This document shows positions 1 through 7,802 of a DNA stretch of 64,000 nucleotides, in pieces. The DNA lies in contig JAUJFZ010000001.1 in NCBI GenBank assembly GCA_030441535.1, positions 627,189-691,188 of the forward strand, in the 5' to 3' direction. The translations under genes were made by a program, and so were the position numbers. A model generated the notes under the pieces. That model was not told where the DNA came from, did not search any database, and was given only the letters and a program-made list of their open reading frames with translations. This DNA is from Betaproteobacteria bacterium LSUCC0117 (lineage in GTDB: Bacteria > Pseudomonadota > Gammaproteobacteria > Burkholderiales > Burkholderiaceae_C). How positions within the stretch are numbered: position 1 is the stretch's first letter; each line of letters starts with the position of its first letter.

Positions 1-89
1 GAACGTGTCTCAAGACCCTCTCGTTGCAATGCGCGCTCTAGAACAAACCGAATCGATTGGTCGTCATCAACAATCCAAATGGGTTTCAT
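1..89 (-). CDS. glnG: NtrC response regulator, N-terminal fragment
   Basis: This is the first 29 codons of the nitrogen regulator NtrC (GlnG); the rest lies beyond the left edge. The visible start reads MKPIWIVDDDQSIR, the beginning of a receiver domain with the acidic DDD cluster that binds Mg2+ next to the phosphorylated aspartate. In the family, phosphorylated NtrC activates sigma-54 promoters under nitrogen limitation. The ATG lies 37 nt after the glnL stop on the same strand, so glnL and glnG form the usual pair. Confidence 0.88.
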   Translation of the reverse strand, partial: MKPIWIVDDDQSIRFVLERALQREGLETR

Positions 90-126
90 GAACCAGTTCC
101 TTCGTTGTTATCGGTCAACTGCATCG

Positions 127-1263
127 TCAAGACAGCGGAATCAAAATTTTGAAATCAGTCGAGCCTGGCTCGCTTTCACACTCAATCCAGCCCTGGTGCT
201 GTTGCACAAACGTCTGAGCCAGTGTCAGCCCAAGCCCTGTGCCACCGTCGCGCCCCGAAACCAGGGGGTAAAACAAGCGATCCTTGATGACGGCGGGGAC
301 CCCGGGACCGTTGTCCATCACATGCAATTCAAGTGCCAGCCTGTATCGCACTTTGCCCATCGTAATTTGACGCGCCACACGGGTCTTGAAAGTGATATTG
401 GCCTTGCCACGTGCACGCAGATCACCCAGCGCGAGCGCTGCGTTTTGGGCAATGTTCATGACCGCCTGAATCAATTGCTCCTTATCACCCCTGAACTCAG
501 GAATCGACAGGTCATAGTCTCGCTGCACTGAGAGGCCTTTGGGGTACTCGGCTAATAAAACCGCCCGCACCCGCTCACAGACCTCATGGATATTGACGTC
601 GCCCACCACGTGCGGTTTGCGATGCGGTGCAAGCAGACGATCCACCAGCGATTGCAATCGATCCGCTTCGTGAATAATCACCTGCGTGTAGTCATGAAGC
701 GCCTTGTTCTCTAGCTCCATTTGGAGTAACTGCGCCGCACCGCGGATGCCGCCTAAGGGATTTTTGATCTCGTGTGCAAGACCACGGATCAACTCCTTGT
801 TGGCCAATGCCTGGTCGACGAGACGCTCCTCGCGCTCTTGCCGCAATTGTTTATCTAGCGGCAGCAGCTCAACCATCACGGTGTCGGGCTCATCCGTGCG
901 TGAGACGATTACGTGAACAGGCAAGGCATGCGTCTGATGATCGGGCTGTAACGAGGCCTCAAAGCGTGTGACGGTAAACGCATCTTCCCGCGTTGCGTCA
1001 ATGGCTTGCGCTAACAATTCCGGCTCAGTGAAATGGCTGGTGAGCTTCGCACCCACCACCAGACGGCGAGAGACGCCCAACAAATCCTCAAACGCCGCGT
1101 TCAGGCGCTTGACACGCGAGCGAAGATCCACCACAGCGACGGACGTTGCCAGCGTGTCCAAGACCGCATGAATTGCGTCGTCAGCGACAGACGATGGCAC
1201 CGCGCGCTGGGTGCTCGGCGCAGTGTCGACGCAGGGGTTGGATTTGATGGGGCGTTTGGACAT
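127..1263 (-). CDS. glnL: Nitrogen regulation sensor histidine kinase NtrB
   Basis: This encodes the kinase/phosphatase that phosphorylates NtrC when nitrogen is scarce. A PAS-like domain occupies roughly residues 28-135. The H-box GLAHEIKNPLGG holds the phospho-accepting histidine (about H164), and N, G1 and G2 boxes of an HATPase domain follow (NIAQNAA, DNGPGVP, GGTGLGL). No transmembrane segment is visible, as expected for cytosolic NtrB. I start at 1263 (MSKRPIKS). The reading frame is open to 1320, but that stretch encodes the glnA terminator hairpin. Order glnA-glnL-glnG on the minus strand is the classical ntr locus. Confidence 0.93.
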   Translation of the reverse strand: MSKRPIKSNPCVDTAPSTQRAVPSSVADDAIHAVLDTLATSVAVVDLRSRVKRLNAAFEDLLGVSRRLVVGAKLTSHFTEPELLAQAIDATREDAFTVTRFEASLQPDHQTHALPVHVIVSRTDEPDTVMVELLPLDKQLRQEREERLVDQALANKELIRGLAHEIKNPLGGIRGAAQLLQMELENKALHDYTQVIIHEADRLQSLVDRLLAPHRKPHVVGDVNIHEVCERVRAVLLAEYPKGLSVQRDYDLSIPEFRGDKEQLIQAVMNIAQNAALALGDLRARGKANITFKTRVARQITMGKVRYRLALELHVMDNGPGVPAVIKDRLFYPLVSGRDGGTGLGLTLAQTFVQQHQGWIECESEPGSTDFKILIPLS

Positions 1264-1277
1264 ACGGTTTTTGAAAC

Positions 1278-1307
1278 AAAAAAGGGCGGTCTGCACCGCC
1301 CCTTTTT
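1278..1307 (-). terminator. Rho-independent terminator of glnA
   Basis: A GGGCGGT/ACCGCCC stem with a short loop is followed on the minus strand by a T-run. It lies 20-50 nt after the glnA stop and before glnL, so glnLG may depend on read-through or on a promoter of its own. Confidence 0.8.
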
Positions 1308-1325
1308 CGTGCCGGTGCAAATGGC

Positions 1326-2741
1326 TTACAGGCTGTAGTACATGTCGTATTCGACGGGTGATACTTCAACGCGTGAGCGGGTGACTTCTTGCATCTTCAA
1401 ATCGATGTAAGCGTCAATCCAGGCATCGGTGAACACGCCACCTTTGGTCAAGAACGCACGGTCCTTATCCAAAGCTTCCAAGGCTTGATCCAGGCTTGAG
1501 CACACGGTAGGAACCAATTTGTCCTCTTCGGGTGGCAAGTGGTACAGGTCTTTGGTGGCCGCCTCTCCGGGGTGAATCTTGTTCTCAATACCGTCCAAGC
1601 CCGCCATCAACAAGGCTGCGAAGCCGAGGTAAGGGTTGCACAATGGATCAGGGAAACGAGCCTCAACGCGACGAGCCTTATCGGATGCCACATTGGGGAT
1701 ACGAATAGACGCTGAACGGTTCTTGGCAGAGTACGCCAGCTTCACAGGCGCTTCAAAGTGTGGCACCAGGCGTTTGTAGCTGTTGGTACCAGGGTTGGTG
1801 ATCGCGTTCAAAGCACGTGCGTGCTTGATAATGCCGCCGATGTAATACAGGGCGGTGTCTGACAAGCCAGCGTAGCCGTTACCAGCGAACAAGTTCTTGC
1901 CATCTTTCCAGATGGACTGGTGAACGTGCATACCTGAGCCGTTATCACCATGGTAGGGCTTGGGCATGAAGGTCGCTGTCTTGCCGTAAATATTGGCGAC
2001 GTTTTGGATCACGTACTTTTGCATCAACGTCCAGTCAGCGCGCTGAACCAGCGTTGAGAACTTGGTGCCGATTTCGCACTGACCAGCGCCGGCCACTTCG
2101 TGGTGGTGCACTTCGACAGGGATACCAACTGACTCAAGGACTTGGCACATCTCGTTGCGCATGTCCATGGTGCTGTCGACGGGAGGCACTGGGAAGTAAC
2201 CACCCTTGACGCGCGGACGGTGACCGCGGTTACCGCCTTCAAGTTTGGCACCTGTGTTCCAGGGTGCTTCGTATTCGTCGATCGCGTAGAAAGAGTTACC
2301 GGGCTCGCAGCTCCAACGGACGTCGTCGAACAAGAAGAATTCGGGTTCGGGGCCAAAGAATGCGGTATCACCGATGCCAGTCGACTTCAGGAAGGTCTCT
2401 GCACGCTTGGCGATGGAGCGGGGATCGCGCTCATAGGCCTTGCCATCGGTGGGCTCAATCACGTCACAGGTCAGAACCAAAGTGGGCTCTTCGAAGAACG
2501 GGTCGATGAACGCTGTTGAAGCCTCGGGCATCAACAACATGTCAGACGCCTCGATGCCTTTCCAGCCGGCGATGGATGAACCGTCGAAAGCTTGGCCCTC
2601 TTCAAATTTCCTCTCATCGAATTGAGAGACTGGTGCAGTGATGTGCTGCCACTTACCACGGGTATCGGTGAATCGGAAGTCAATGAACTTGACGTCGTTG
2701 TCTTTCACCATTTGCATCACATCGGCGACGGTATTGGCCAT
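1326..2741 (-). CDS. glnA: Glutamine synthetase, type I
   Basis: This makes glutamine from glutamate, ammonia and ATP as a cytosolic dodecamer. The 471-residue length is standard. The family motifs are present: FDGSSIAGW near residues 52-60, the glycine-rich KPYHGDNGSGMH ATP segment, and NRSASIRIP. The adenylylation site is intact as DLYHLPPEE with Tyr at about position 400, so control by GlnE is expected. A good ribosome site (AGGAGA, 2751-2757) precedes the ATG. Upstream are a sigma-54 promoter and two NtrC sites, which places the gene under nitrogen control. Confidence 0.97.
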   Translation of the reverse strand: MANTVADVMQMVKDNDVKFIDFRFTDTRGKWQHITAPVSQFDERKFEEGQAFDGSSIAGWKGIEASDMLLMPEASTAFIDPFFEEPTLVLTCDVIEPTDGKAYERDPRSIAKRAETFLKSTGIGDTAFFGPEPEFFLFDDVRWSCEPGNSFYAIDEYEAPWNTGAKLEGGNRGHRPRVKGGYFPVPPVDSTMDMRNEMCQVLESVGIPVEVHHHEVAGAGQCEIGTKFSTLVQRADWTLMQKYVIQNVANIYGKTATFMPKPYHGDNGSGMHVHQSIWKDGKNLFAGNGYAGLSDTALYYIGGIIKHARALNAITNPGTNSYKRLVPHFEAPVKLAYSAKNRSASIRIPNVASDKARRVEARFPDPLCNPYLGFAALLMAGLDGIENKIHPGEAATKDLYHLPPEEDKLVPTVCSSLDQALEALDKDRAFLTKGGVFTDAWIDAYIDLKMQEVTRSRVEVSPVEYDMYYSL

Positions 2742-2830
2742 CAGAAATCTCCTGAAAGGTTAAAAATTGAATCGTTGCCTCGCGCACTGTGCAGCGAGGT
2801 TGTACTGCGCTTATAGCTACTTGGGAATTA

Positions 2831-2845
2831 GCAGGTTCTGTGCCA
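2831..2845 (-). promoter_or_regulatory. Sigma-54 promoter of glnA
   Basis: Read on the minus strand the site is TGGCACAGAACCTGC. It has the -24 GG and -12 GC elements at the exact 12-base spacing of the RpoN consensus. Transcription would begin near 2820, giving a leader of about 80 nt before glnA. The match, the spacing and the upstream NtrC sites support one another. Confidence 0.8.
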
Positions 2846-2952
2846 CACAGGGGTACCGTGCGGCGCGCTTGCAGTCTATCGATGAATCAAGGGGCTTTTC
2901 GCACGAACACCACTTTTTTTACGCAGGTATCCGCGCTGATATGGAACGTGGA

Positions 2953-2969
2953 CGCACAAATTTAGTGCA
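2953..2969. promoter_or_regulatory. NtrC binding site, proximal
   Basis: CGCACAAATTTAGTGCA matches the NtrC dyad TGCAC-N7-GTGCA with one mismatch. Its centre is about 141 bp upstream of the predicted glnA start site, a normal enhancer distance. Confidence 0.7.
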
Positions 2970-2991
2970 TTATGCGCCAAAATAGAACAGT

Positions 2992-3008
2992 TGCACAATA
3001 AAGGTGCA
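2992..3008. promoter_or_regulatory. NtrC binding site, distal
   Basis: TGCACAATAAAGGTGCA has both TGCAC and GTGCA arms intact with the consensus spacing. It lies 39 bp from the proximal site, so the two dyads sit close to the same face of the helix, as paired NtrC sites do. It ends 13 bp before the stop of the neighbouring CinA-like gene. Confidence 0.8.
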
Positions 3009-3021
3009 AAAGAAGGCGTTA

Positions 3022-3843
3022 TCAGTGCCCGCGCGTCAATTGAGGTCCGAGCCTCATGTTCATGTCTTGCAAGGCGGCTTCCATCTCGGCAAACGCTTTG
3101 GTAACCGCCGTCATGGGTCCCTTCACACCCAGCTCAACGTGACGACCATGCTCCGGGTGATCGACGCTGGGCAGGCTGAAGACTCGAATCTCGGGGTGAC
3201 ACGACTCCAGATGCAGCATAAGCGGTGTCAGGGACGCCTCCATCGCCCCGTAAACCACGTAGGAGCGTTCTTGCCAAGAGCCCCGCGCAAAGTGCCCGCT
3301 GTAATGCGTATCCAGTACCCACGCCACCATCGGCCACGCCATAACGGGAAACCCCGGCACAAAGTAGAGGTGTCCCCCACTATCAGTTTCGACGCTGAAA
3401 CCCGGGATGCGGTTGTAGCTGTTGGGGATGATGGCCGCACCCGTTGGGAACACGCCCATATTTAAACGGTGGATGTTGTCTGGATTCTGCGGGTCGTATG
3501 TTTCGCCGCGCTCAATGGCGGTCTCCGCCATGCGCTGCTCAATCAAAACTTTGGCCTCGGGGTGCAACACAAGCGAACGCCCCAGCGCTTTGGCGGCGCA
3601 TTGCCGGGTGTAGTCATCGGGGGTTGCACCGATACCACCAAAAGAGAACACCACGTCACCACTGGCCGCCATGTGGGCGATGGTCTGTGTGATGCGGTCG
3701 GGGTCATCTCCCACGTAATTGGCATAGGCCAGCGAGAGACCCCGCTCGCCGAGGGTACTGATGAGCTTAGTGAGGTGCTTGTCCTCACGCTTACCCGATA
3801 GGATCTCATCGCCAATGATGAGGGCAGCAAACTTAGGCGTCAT
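3022..3843 (-). CDS. CinA-like molybdopterin-binding domain protein
   Basis: This is a 273-residue protein of the MoaB/MogA-like fold (competence/damage-inducible protein A N-terminal family). The motif GDEILSGK is near residues 11-18, and FSFGGIGATPDD is the typical binding loop. The C-terminal nicotinamide-nucleotide deamidase domain of full CinA is absent, so I give no gene name. I chose the ATG at 3843, which overlaps the end of the upstream EI24 gene by 11 bp. The longer frame to 3906 lies wholly inside that gene. Its substrate is not predictable from sequence. Confidence 0.85.
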   Translation of the reverse strand: MTPKFAALIIGDEILSGKREDKHLTKLISTLGERGLSLAYANYVGDDPDRITQTIAHMAASGDVVFSFGGIGATPDDYTRQCAAKALGRSLVLHPEAKVLIEQRMAETAIERGETYDPQNPDNIHRLNMGVFPTGAAIIPNSYNRIPGFSVETDSGGHLYFVPGFPVMAWPMVAWVLDTHYSGHFARGSWQERSYVVYGAMEASLTPLMLHLESCHPEIRVFSLPSVDHPEHGRHVELGVKGPMTAVTKAFAEMEAALQDMNMRLGPQLTRGH

Positions 3844-4726
3844 GGGGGGTGTTCTTAGGCAGTTGAGGCGGGGGATCACCGAGGTCTGTAACGTCTTCAA
3901 CGTCAATCACGGTGGAGTCTATCGGGACGGGTTCGGTCTGGCGCATCGCGGATAAAACAGCCAGACAGTAATGAGAAAACCAAAGCGAGGAAAAGGCAAA
4001 AACCAGTGTGTAAATCCAAATCGCGAGTGGCACCAATAGCGGCGCCATGGCAATGAATACCGCACCAGACGCCCACAACAGACTGGGCGCGGCCCCCAAA
4101 TAACCTGTGGCCACACCCATGATGAGTAAGTTAAGGCGGTGGCGTTTGAAAATTTGCTCGCGTTCAAAACGCGACGCGTGATCAGCGACCGCGTCAAAAG
4201 CATAAACCCGGTAGGTCAGCCAACCCCAGATGAGCGGGGGTACGAACAGGATAAGGGGAGGAATGAACCACAAAGGGATGGAGACGACCAGCAAACCAAT
4301 CGCAGCAGCAGTTGACGCCGCAGACCACAAAACGCTGGCGAGCAGACTGGCGCCACGGCGTTTTTCGAGATTGGCGAAGCGCCGCGTCGCAACCAAATTC
4401 AGCATCAATGGCGTCATAAAGACAGCGACCAGCAACAGAGTCACGATGACGACCAAGGGCGTGAAGGCAAACAGCAAGATGAGGGGCGCCAAAACGGTGC
4501 GTAACCCCGACCATCCCACACTATCCAGCCAGCCGAGCGCGCTCTGCGTCAGTTCGGTGTCTTGCAACCATAGGGTGATTTGTGCGACACCACTTTCCCA
4601 GTAGAAATAACCAATGCCAACAATCGTGGCCATCATGAGCGCCAACGGCACAAATGACCCCATGATCACGCGCGGCATAAAGCAGTAGGAAACGGCTCGC
4701 CAAAAAGAACTGAAAAGCAAAGACAT
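3833..4726 (-). CDS. EI24-domain (CysZ-like) membrane protein
   Basis: This is a 297-residue protein with several long hydrophobic segments that spans the inner membrane. The arrangement fits the EI24/CysZ family; CysZ members are linked to sulfate uptake, but I cannot assign a substrate here. I start at 4726 (MSLLFSSFWRA). The frame stays open to 4765, but those codons lie within the terminator hairpin of the helicase gene upstream. The stop overlaps the start of the CinA-like gene, which suggests translational coupling. Confidence 0.82.
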   Translation of the reverse strand: MSLLFSSFWRAVSYCFMPRVIMGSFVPLALMMATIVGIGYFYWESGVAQITLWLQDTELTQSALGWLDSVGWSGLRTVLAPLILLFAFTPLVVIVTLLLVAVFMTPLMLNLVATRRFANLEKRRGASLLASVLWSAASTAAAIGLLVVSIPLWFIPPLILFVPPLIWGWLTYRVYAFDAVADHASRFEREQIFKRHRLNLLIMGVATGYLGAAPSLLWASGAVFIAMAPLLVPLAIWIYTLVFAFSSLWFSHYCLAVLSAMRQTEPVPIDSTVIDVEDVTDLGDPPPQLPKNTPHDA

Positions 4727-4743
4727 ACCGACAGAATACAACG

Positions 4744-4775
4744 AAAAAAGCCAAACCTGCGTCACAGGTTTGGCT
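4744..4775 (-). terminator. Rho-independent terminator of the DEAD-box helicase gene
   Basis: A perfect 11-bp stem (AGCCAAACCTG/CAGGTTTGGCT, 5-nt loop) is followed on the minus strand by six T. It lies 28 bp after the helicase stop codon. Confidence 0.9.
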
Positions 4776-4803
4776 TCTTCATGCGGGTGTTTAAACGCGC
4801 GGT

Positions 4804-6699
4804 TTAACGGCGTGCGGTGCTCCGGGCAGGCGCAGCGCGTCGGTCGTCACGACCTCGCGCAGGCGCGCCATAGGCACGGCCTTCCGGACGTGGCGCCCGA
4901 TTTTCAAAACGACCGCCACGATCGCTTCGGTCTGCAAAGCGCGGATCGACGCGGGCATCTTGACGAGGTGCAGCGCGCTCTTCGAATCGACGGTCGTCGC
5001 GGAACTCTGGGCGACCTTGTGACCGAGCGTCAAAACGGCCTTCGGAGCGCGGCTCAAAACGACTCTCTTGCGGGCGACCGCCACCAAATTGCCCGCGACC
5101 TTGAAAGCCGTCAGTACGGGGGGCATAGCCACCACTACCTTCGCGGCGACCGCCGCTGAAACCGCCACCACCGCGGTTGGCACCAAAACCTGGCACACCA
5201 CCGAAGCCGGCGCCGCCACTTCGGCGAGTACCGCCATTGCCACGGCGGTCATTGCCGCCACCGTTGTGGCTGGGGCGACGTGAAGGCTCCATACCCTCAA
5301 CGGTCTTTTCATCGAAACGCTTGCGGGTAAATGACTCAATCGCGTAGATCCGACGCTGGTCACGGAACTCAGCCAACGTGACGGCCAAACCTTGACGTCC
5401 TGCACGACCTGTACGGCCAATGCGGTGCGTGTAATCTTCCGCTTTCATTGGCAAACCAAAGTTAAACACGTGGGTGATTGTGGGTACGTCGATACCACGG
5501 GCTGCCACATCGGTTGCGACCAAAATTTGAACTGAACCTTCACGCAACGCCGCTAAGCGGCGGTTGCGAACACCTTGACCCAGCGCGCCGTGTAAGGCAA
5601 CCGCAGAGAAGCCGTCTTGTTGCAGGTCTTCGGCGAGCGAATCACATTCGATTTGTGTGCTGGAGAAGACGATGGCTTGCTTGATTTCGGTATCGCGCAA
5701 GAAATGGTCCAACAGCTGGCGCTTATGGAACGCGTTATCCGCCCAGTAAAGGCGCTGCTCGATGTTGTCGTGGGTGCTCTCGGGGGTTGCCAGCTCGATA
5801 CGCTCAGTCTTGCGCATCACGCGCATCGCGAGTTGCTGCACACGCGGCGCAAAGGTCGCGCTGAACATCATGGTCTGTGCGCGGTCTTTGGTAAGTGCGT
5901 GGACTTCGGCCAAATCTTCGGCAAAGCCCAGGTCGAGCATGCGATCGGCTTCGTCGACCACCAGGTACTGGACCTTGTCCAGGCGGATCTGACCAGACTT
6001 TTGCAGGTCGAGCAGGCGGCCGGGGGTCGCAACGACCACGTTGGCATTGCGCAGGCCGGCCAGTTGATGAACGTAAGAGGTACCACCAACGACGCTGGCA
6101 ACACGCAGACCACGGCAGTGCGCCACCAAGTCGATCGCGTCGGCTGCGACTTGCTGAGCCAATTCGCGGGTTGGGCACAGAATCAGGGCGCCGGGGGTTG
6201 CTGGCTCAAAACTGCGCGGTTCGCGTTTATCAGCCTTCGGCTTGCTATCGGCCAGCAGCTTTTCAGCGCTGTCAACGGCAGCAGCGTCTTGGCCTTGTGC
6301 GGCCAAAGCAGCCTCACGCGCGGCACGCGCTTCGGCGGCTTGCTTTTCTTGAGCCAGGCGCTCGGCTTGTTGTTGCTCGAGGATGATGTGCAGCACGGGC
6401 AGCAAGAAGGCAGCGGTTTTACCGCTACCGGTTTGGCTGGACACCAACAAATCGACGACCTCACCCTCGCTGCGATTCAAAGAGCGGGGAATGGCTGCTA
6501 TCTGAACTTTGGTGGGCTCGGTGAAACCCAGATCAGCAACCGCCTGAACCAACTCGGTCGCCAGGCCCATATCGGTAAATGCCTGTGCCAATGTGATATC
6601 AAGCGTGGGCCGCTTAGGCGCGCGGGGCGCCGCGTCACGGGGACCGCGGGAAAAGCGCGGCTTACCCGCTCGTGGCGGACGATTTGAAAACTCTTTCAT
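4804..6699 (-). CDS. rhlE: DEAD-box RNA helicase with RGG-rich tail (RhlE type)
   Basis: This is an ATP-dependent RNA helicase of 631 residues, acting in the cytosol on structured RNA or ribosome precursors. Motif I is SQTGSGKT (about 88-95), PTREL follows, DEAD is at 249-252, SAT at 280-282 and HRIGRTGR at 425-432. Two things stand out. A charged Ala/Glu/Lys-rich insert of about 60 residues (108-168) separates motif I from motif Ia. A C-terminal tail of about 160 residues is almost only Gly, Arg, Asp, Phe and Asn. The start at 6699 has an AGGAAG ribosome site; the frame upstream is leader sequence. Confidence 0.93.
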   Translation of the reverse strand: MKEFSNRPPRAGKPRFSRGPRDAAPRAPKRPTLDITLAQAFTDMGLATELVQAVADLGFTEPTKVQIAAIPRSLNRSEGEVVDLLVSSQTGSGKTAAFLLPVLHIILEQQQAERLAQEKQAAEARAAREAALAAQGQDAAAVDSAEKLLADSKPKADKREPRSFEPATPGALILCPTRELAQQVAADAIDLVAHCRGLRVASVVGGTSYVHQLAGLRNANVVVATPGRLLDLQKSGQIRLDKVQYLVVDEADRMLDLGFAEDLAEVHALTKDRAQTMMFSATFAPRVQQLAMRVMRKTERIELATPESTHDNIEQRLYWADNAFHKRQLLDHFLRDTEIKQAIVFSSTQIECDSLAEDLQQDGFSAVALHGALGQGVRNRRLAALREGSVQILVATDVAARGIDVPTITHVFNFGLPMKAEDYTHRIGRTGRAGRQGLAVTLAEFRDQRRIYAIESFTRKRFDEKTVEGMEPSRRPSHNGGGNDRRGNGGTRRSGGAGFGGVPGFGANRGGGGFSGGRREGSGGYAPRTDGFQGRGQFGGGRPQESRFEPRSEGRFDARSQGRPEFRDDRRFEERAAPRQDARVDPRFADRSDRGGRFENRAPRPEGRAYGAPARGRDDRRAAPARSTARR

Positions 6700-7101
6700 G
6701 ACTAACTTCCTGCGTTTGAAATAACGCGTGACGAACACAATCGACGCACAAGAACGCAGGAACAACCTGTACCTTGGGTGCTACCGAAGAGGGCTCTAGG
6801 TGAAAAACACCAACCACCCAATCCAATCCGGTCAACACAATCGACGTGGTGTCGACGGTACAGAGCAAGTGGCCGAAACATGGTTTGAAGTCGCGCTGTT
6901 AAGAGTTGGTCTTGGTTTAAGTCCTACTCAACGCGTCTTCGTTCGGCCGATGGTGTGAGGCTGATGAAGCAAATTTCCCGATTACGCGATCCCTGTGGAC
7001 TGTCGAATTCGGGAAAACCCTATTATGCCATCTCCCAGCCTCCAAGCGCAAGCGATTTTTCGCGCTGCGGTCGACCGTTGCGTGCTTGCACGCTGAGAGA
7101 G
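6700..7101 (-). other. Long 5' leader / intergenic region of the helicase gene
   Basis: This 402-nt stretch between orn and the helicase gene holds no convincing gene. A 12-nt word (ACACAATCGACG) occurs twice about 100 nt apart, near 6736 and 6836. If the promoter near 7022-7051 is correct, the helicase mRNA has a leader of about 315 nt. Long leaders are common in autoregulated or cold-induced RNA helicase genes. Confidence 0.45.
7022..7051 (-). promoter_or_regulatory. Possible sigma-70 promoter for the helicase gene
   Basis: On the minus strand TTGCGC and CATAAT are separated by 18 bp. Both hexamers are imperfect, so this is tentative. Confidence 0.35.
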
Positions 7102-7710
7102 TCAGTCGGTGGCGGGCATGCGCAAAAAATGGGTACGGTAATGCACCAACTCATCAATGGACTCGTGCACGTCGGCCAGTGCGGTGTGCGCTTGCTGCTT
7201 CTTAAACAGCTTGAAGATTTCGGGGTGCCAGCGTTTTGCGAGCTCTTTGAGGGTACTCACATCCAAACAGCGGTAGTGGAAGTAGGCCTCGAACTTGGGC
7301 ATGTACTTCACCAAAAAGCGACGGTCCTGGCTGATGGTGTTGCCGCACATAGGGGAACCGGCTTTGGGCACGTAGCGTTTGATGAACGCCAGCAACGCGG
7401 CCTCAACCTGTGCCTCGTCCATGGTGCTGGCTTTGACTTTGTCAATGAGCCCGCTACGGCCGTGTGTACCCTTGTTCCAGGCGTCCATGCCATCCAGAAC
7501 GGCATCCGATTGATGGATCACGTAAACCGGGCTTTCCACCCGAACCGACAGGTCTGGACTGGTGATGACCACAGCGATTTCAAGTAAACGCTCTTTCTCC
7601 GGGTCAAGACCACTCATCTCGCAGTCTAGCCAGACGAGATTCTCATCTGACTTGCCCAACTTGACGGGAACGGTAGCAGGGGTCGGTGTGTTGTGTTCAA
7701 TTTCGCTCAT
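7102..7710 (-). CDS. orn: Oligoribonuclease
   Basis: This 3'-to-5' exonuclease degrades 2-5 nt RNAs, including pGpG from cyclic-di-GMP turnover. The 202-residue protein has the DEDDh exonuclease residues: D29 and E31 in LDCEMSGLD, the CGNTISQDRRFL block, and HTALADVHESI near the end. I chose the ATG at 7710 (MSEIEHN). The frame is open to 7833 but would overlap the divergent M48 gene. orn and the M48 gene are divergent with 92 bp between starts. Confidence 0.95.
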   Translation of the reverse strand: MSEIEHNTPTPATVPVKLGKSDENLVWLDCEMSGLDPEKERLLEIAVVITSPDLSVRVESPVYVIHQSDAVLDGMDAWNKGTHGRSGLIDKVKASTMDEAQVEAALLAFIKRYVPKAGSPMCGNTISQDRRFLVKYMPKFEAYFHYRCLDVSTLKELAKRWHPEIFKLFKKQQAHTALADVHESIDELVHYRTHFLRMPATD

Positions 7711-7802
7711 CGCCCTATTGTCTCCGATTCGCACATGGGTAACGGGGTTGACGAAAACTGCCACAATAGGTCTTCTTCGCTGCACTTTGGAACGAATGAC
7801 GA

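Noticed and set aside
5617..6687. A 356-codon open frame on the plus strand
   Set aside because: It lies fully antisense to the DEAD-box helicase gene, whose motifs are unmistakable. High-GC codon use on one strand opens the mirror frame.
7074..7097. A hairpin after orn as terminator
   Set aside because: The GCGTGC/GCACGC palindrome leaves almost no loop and has no T-run.
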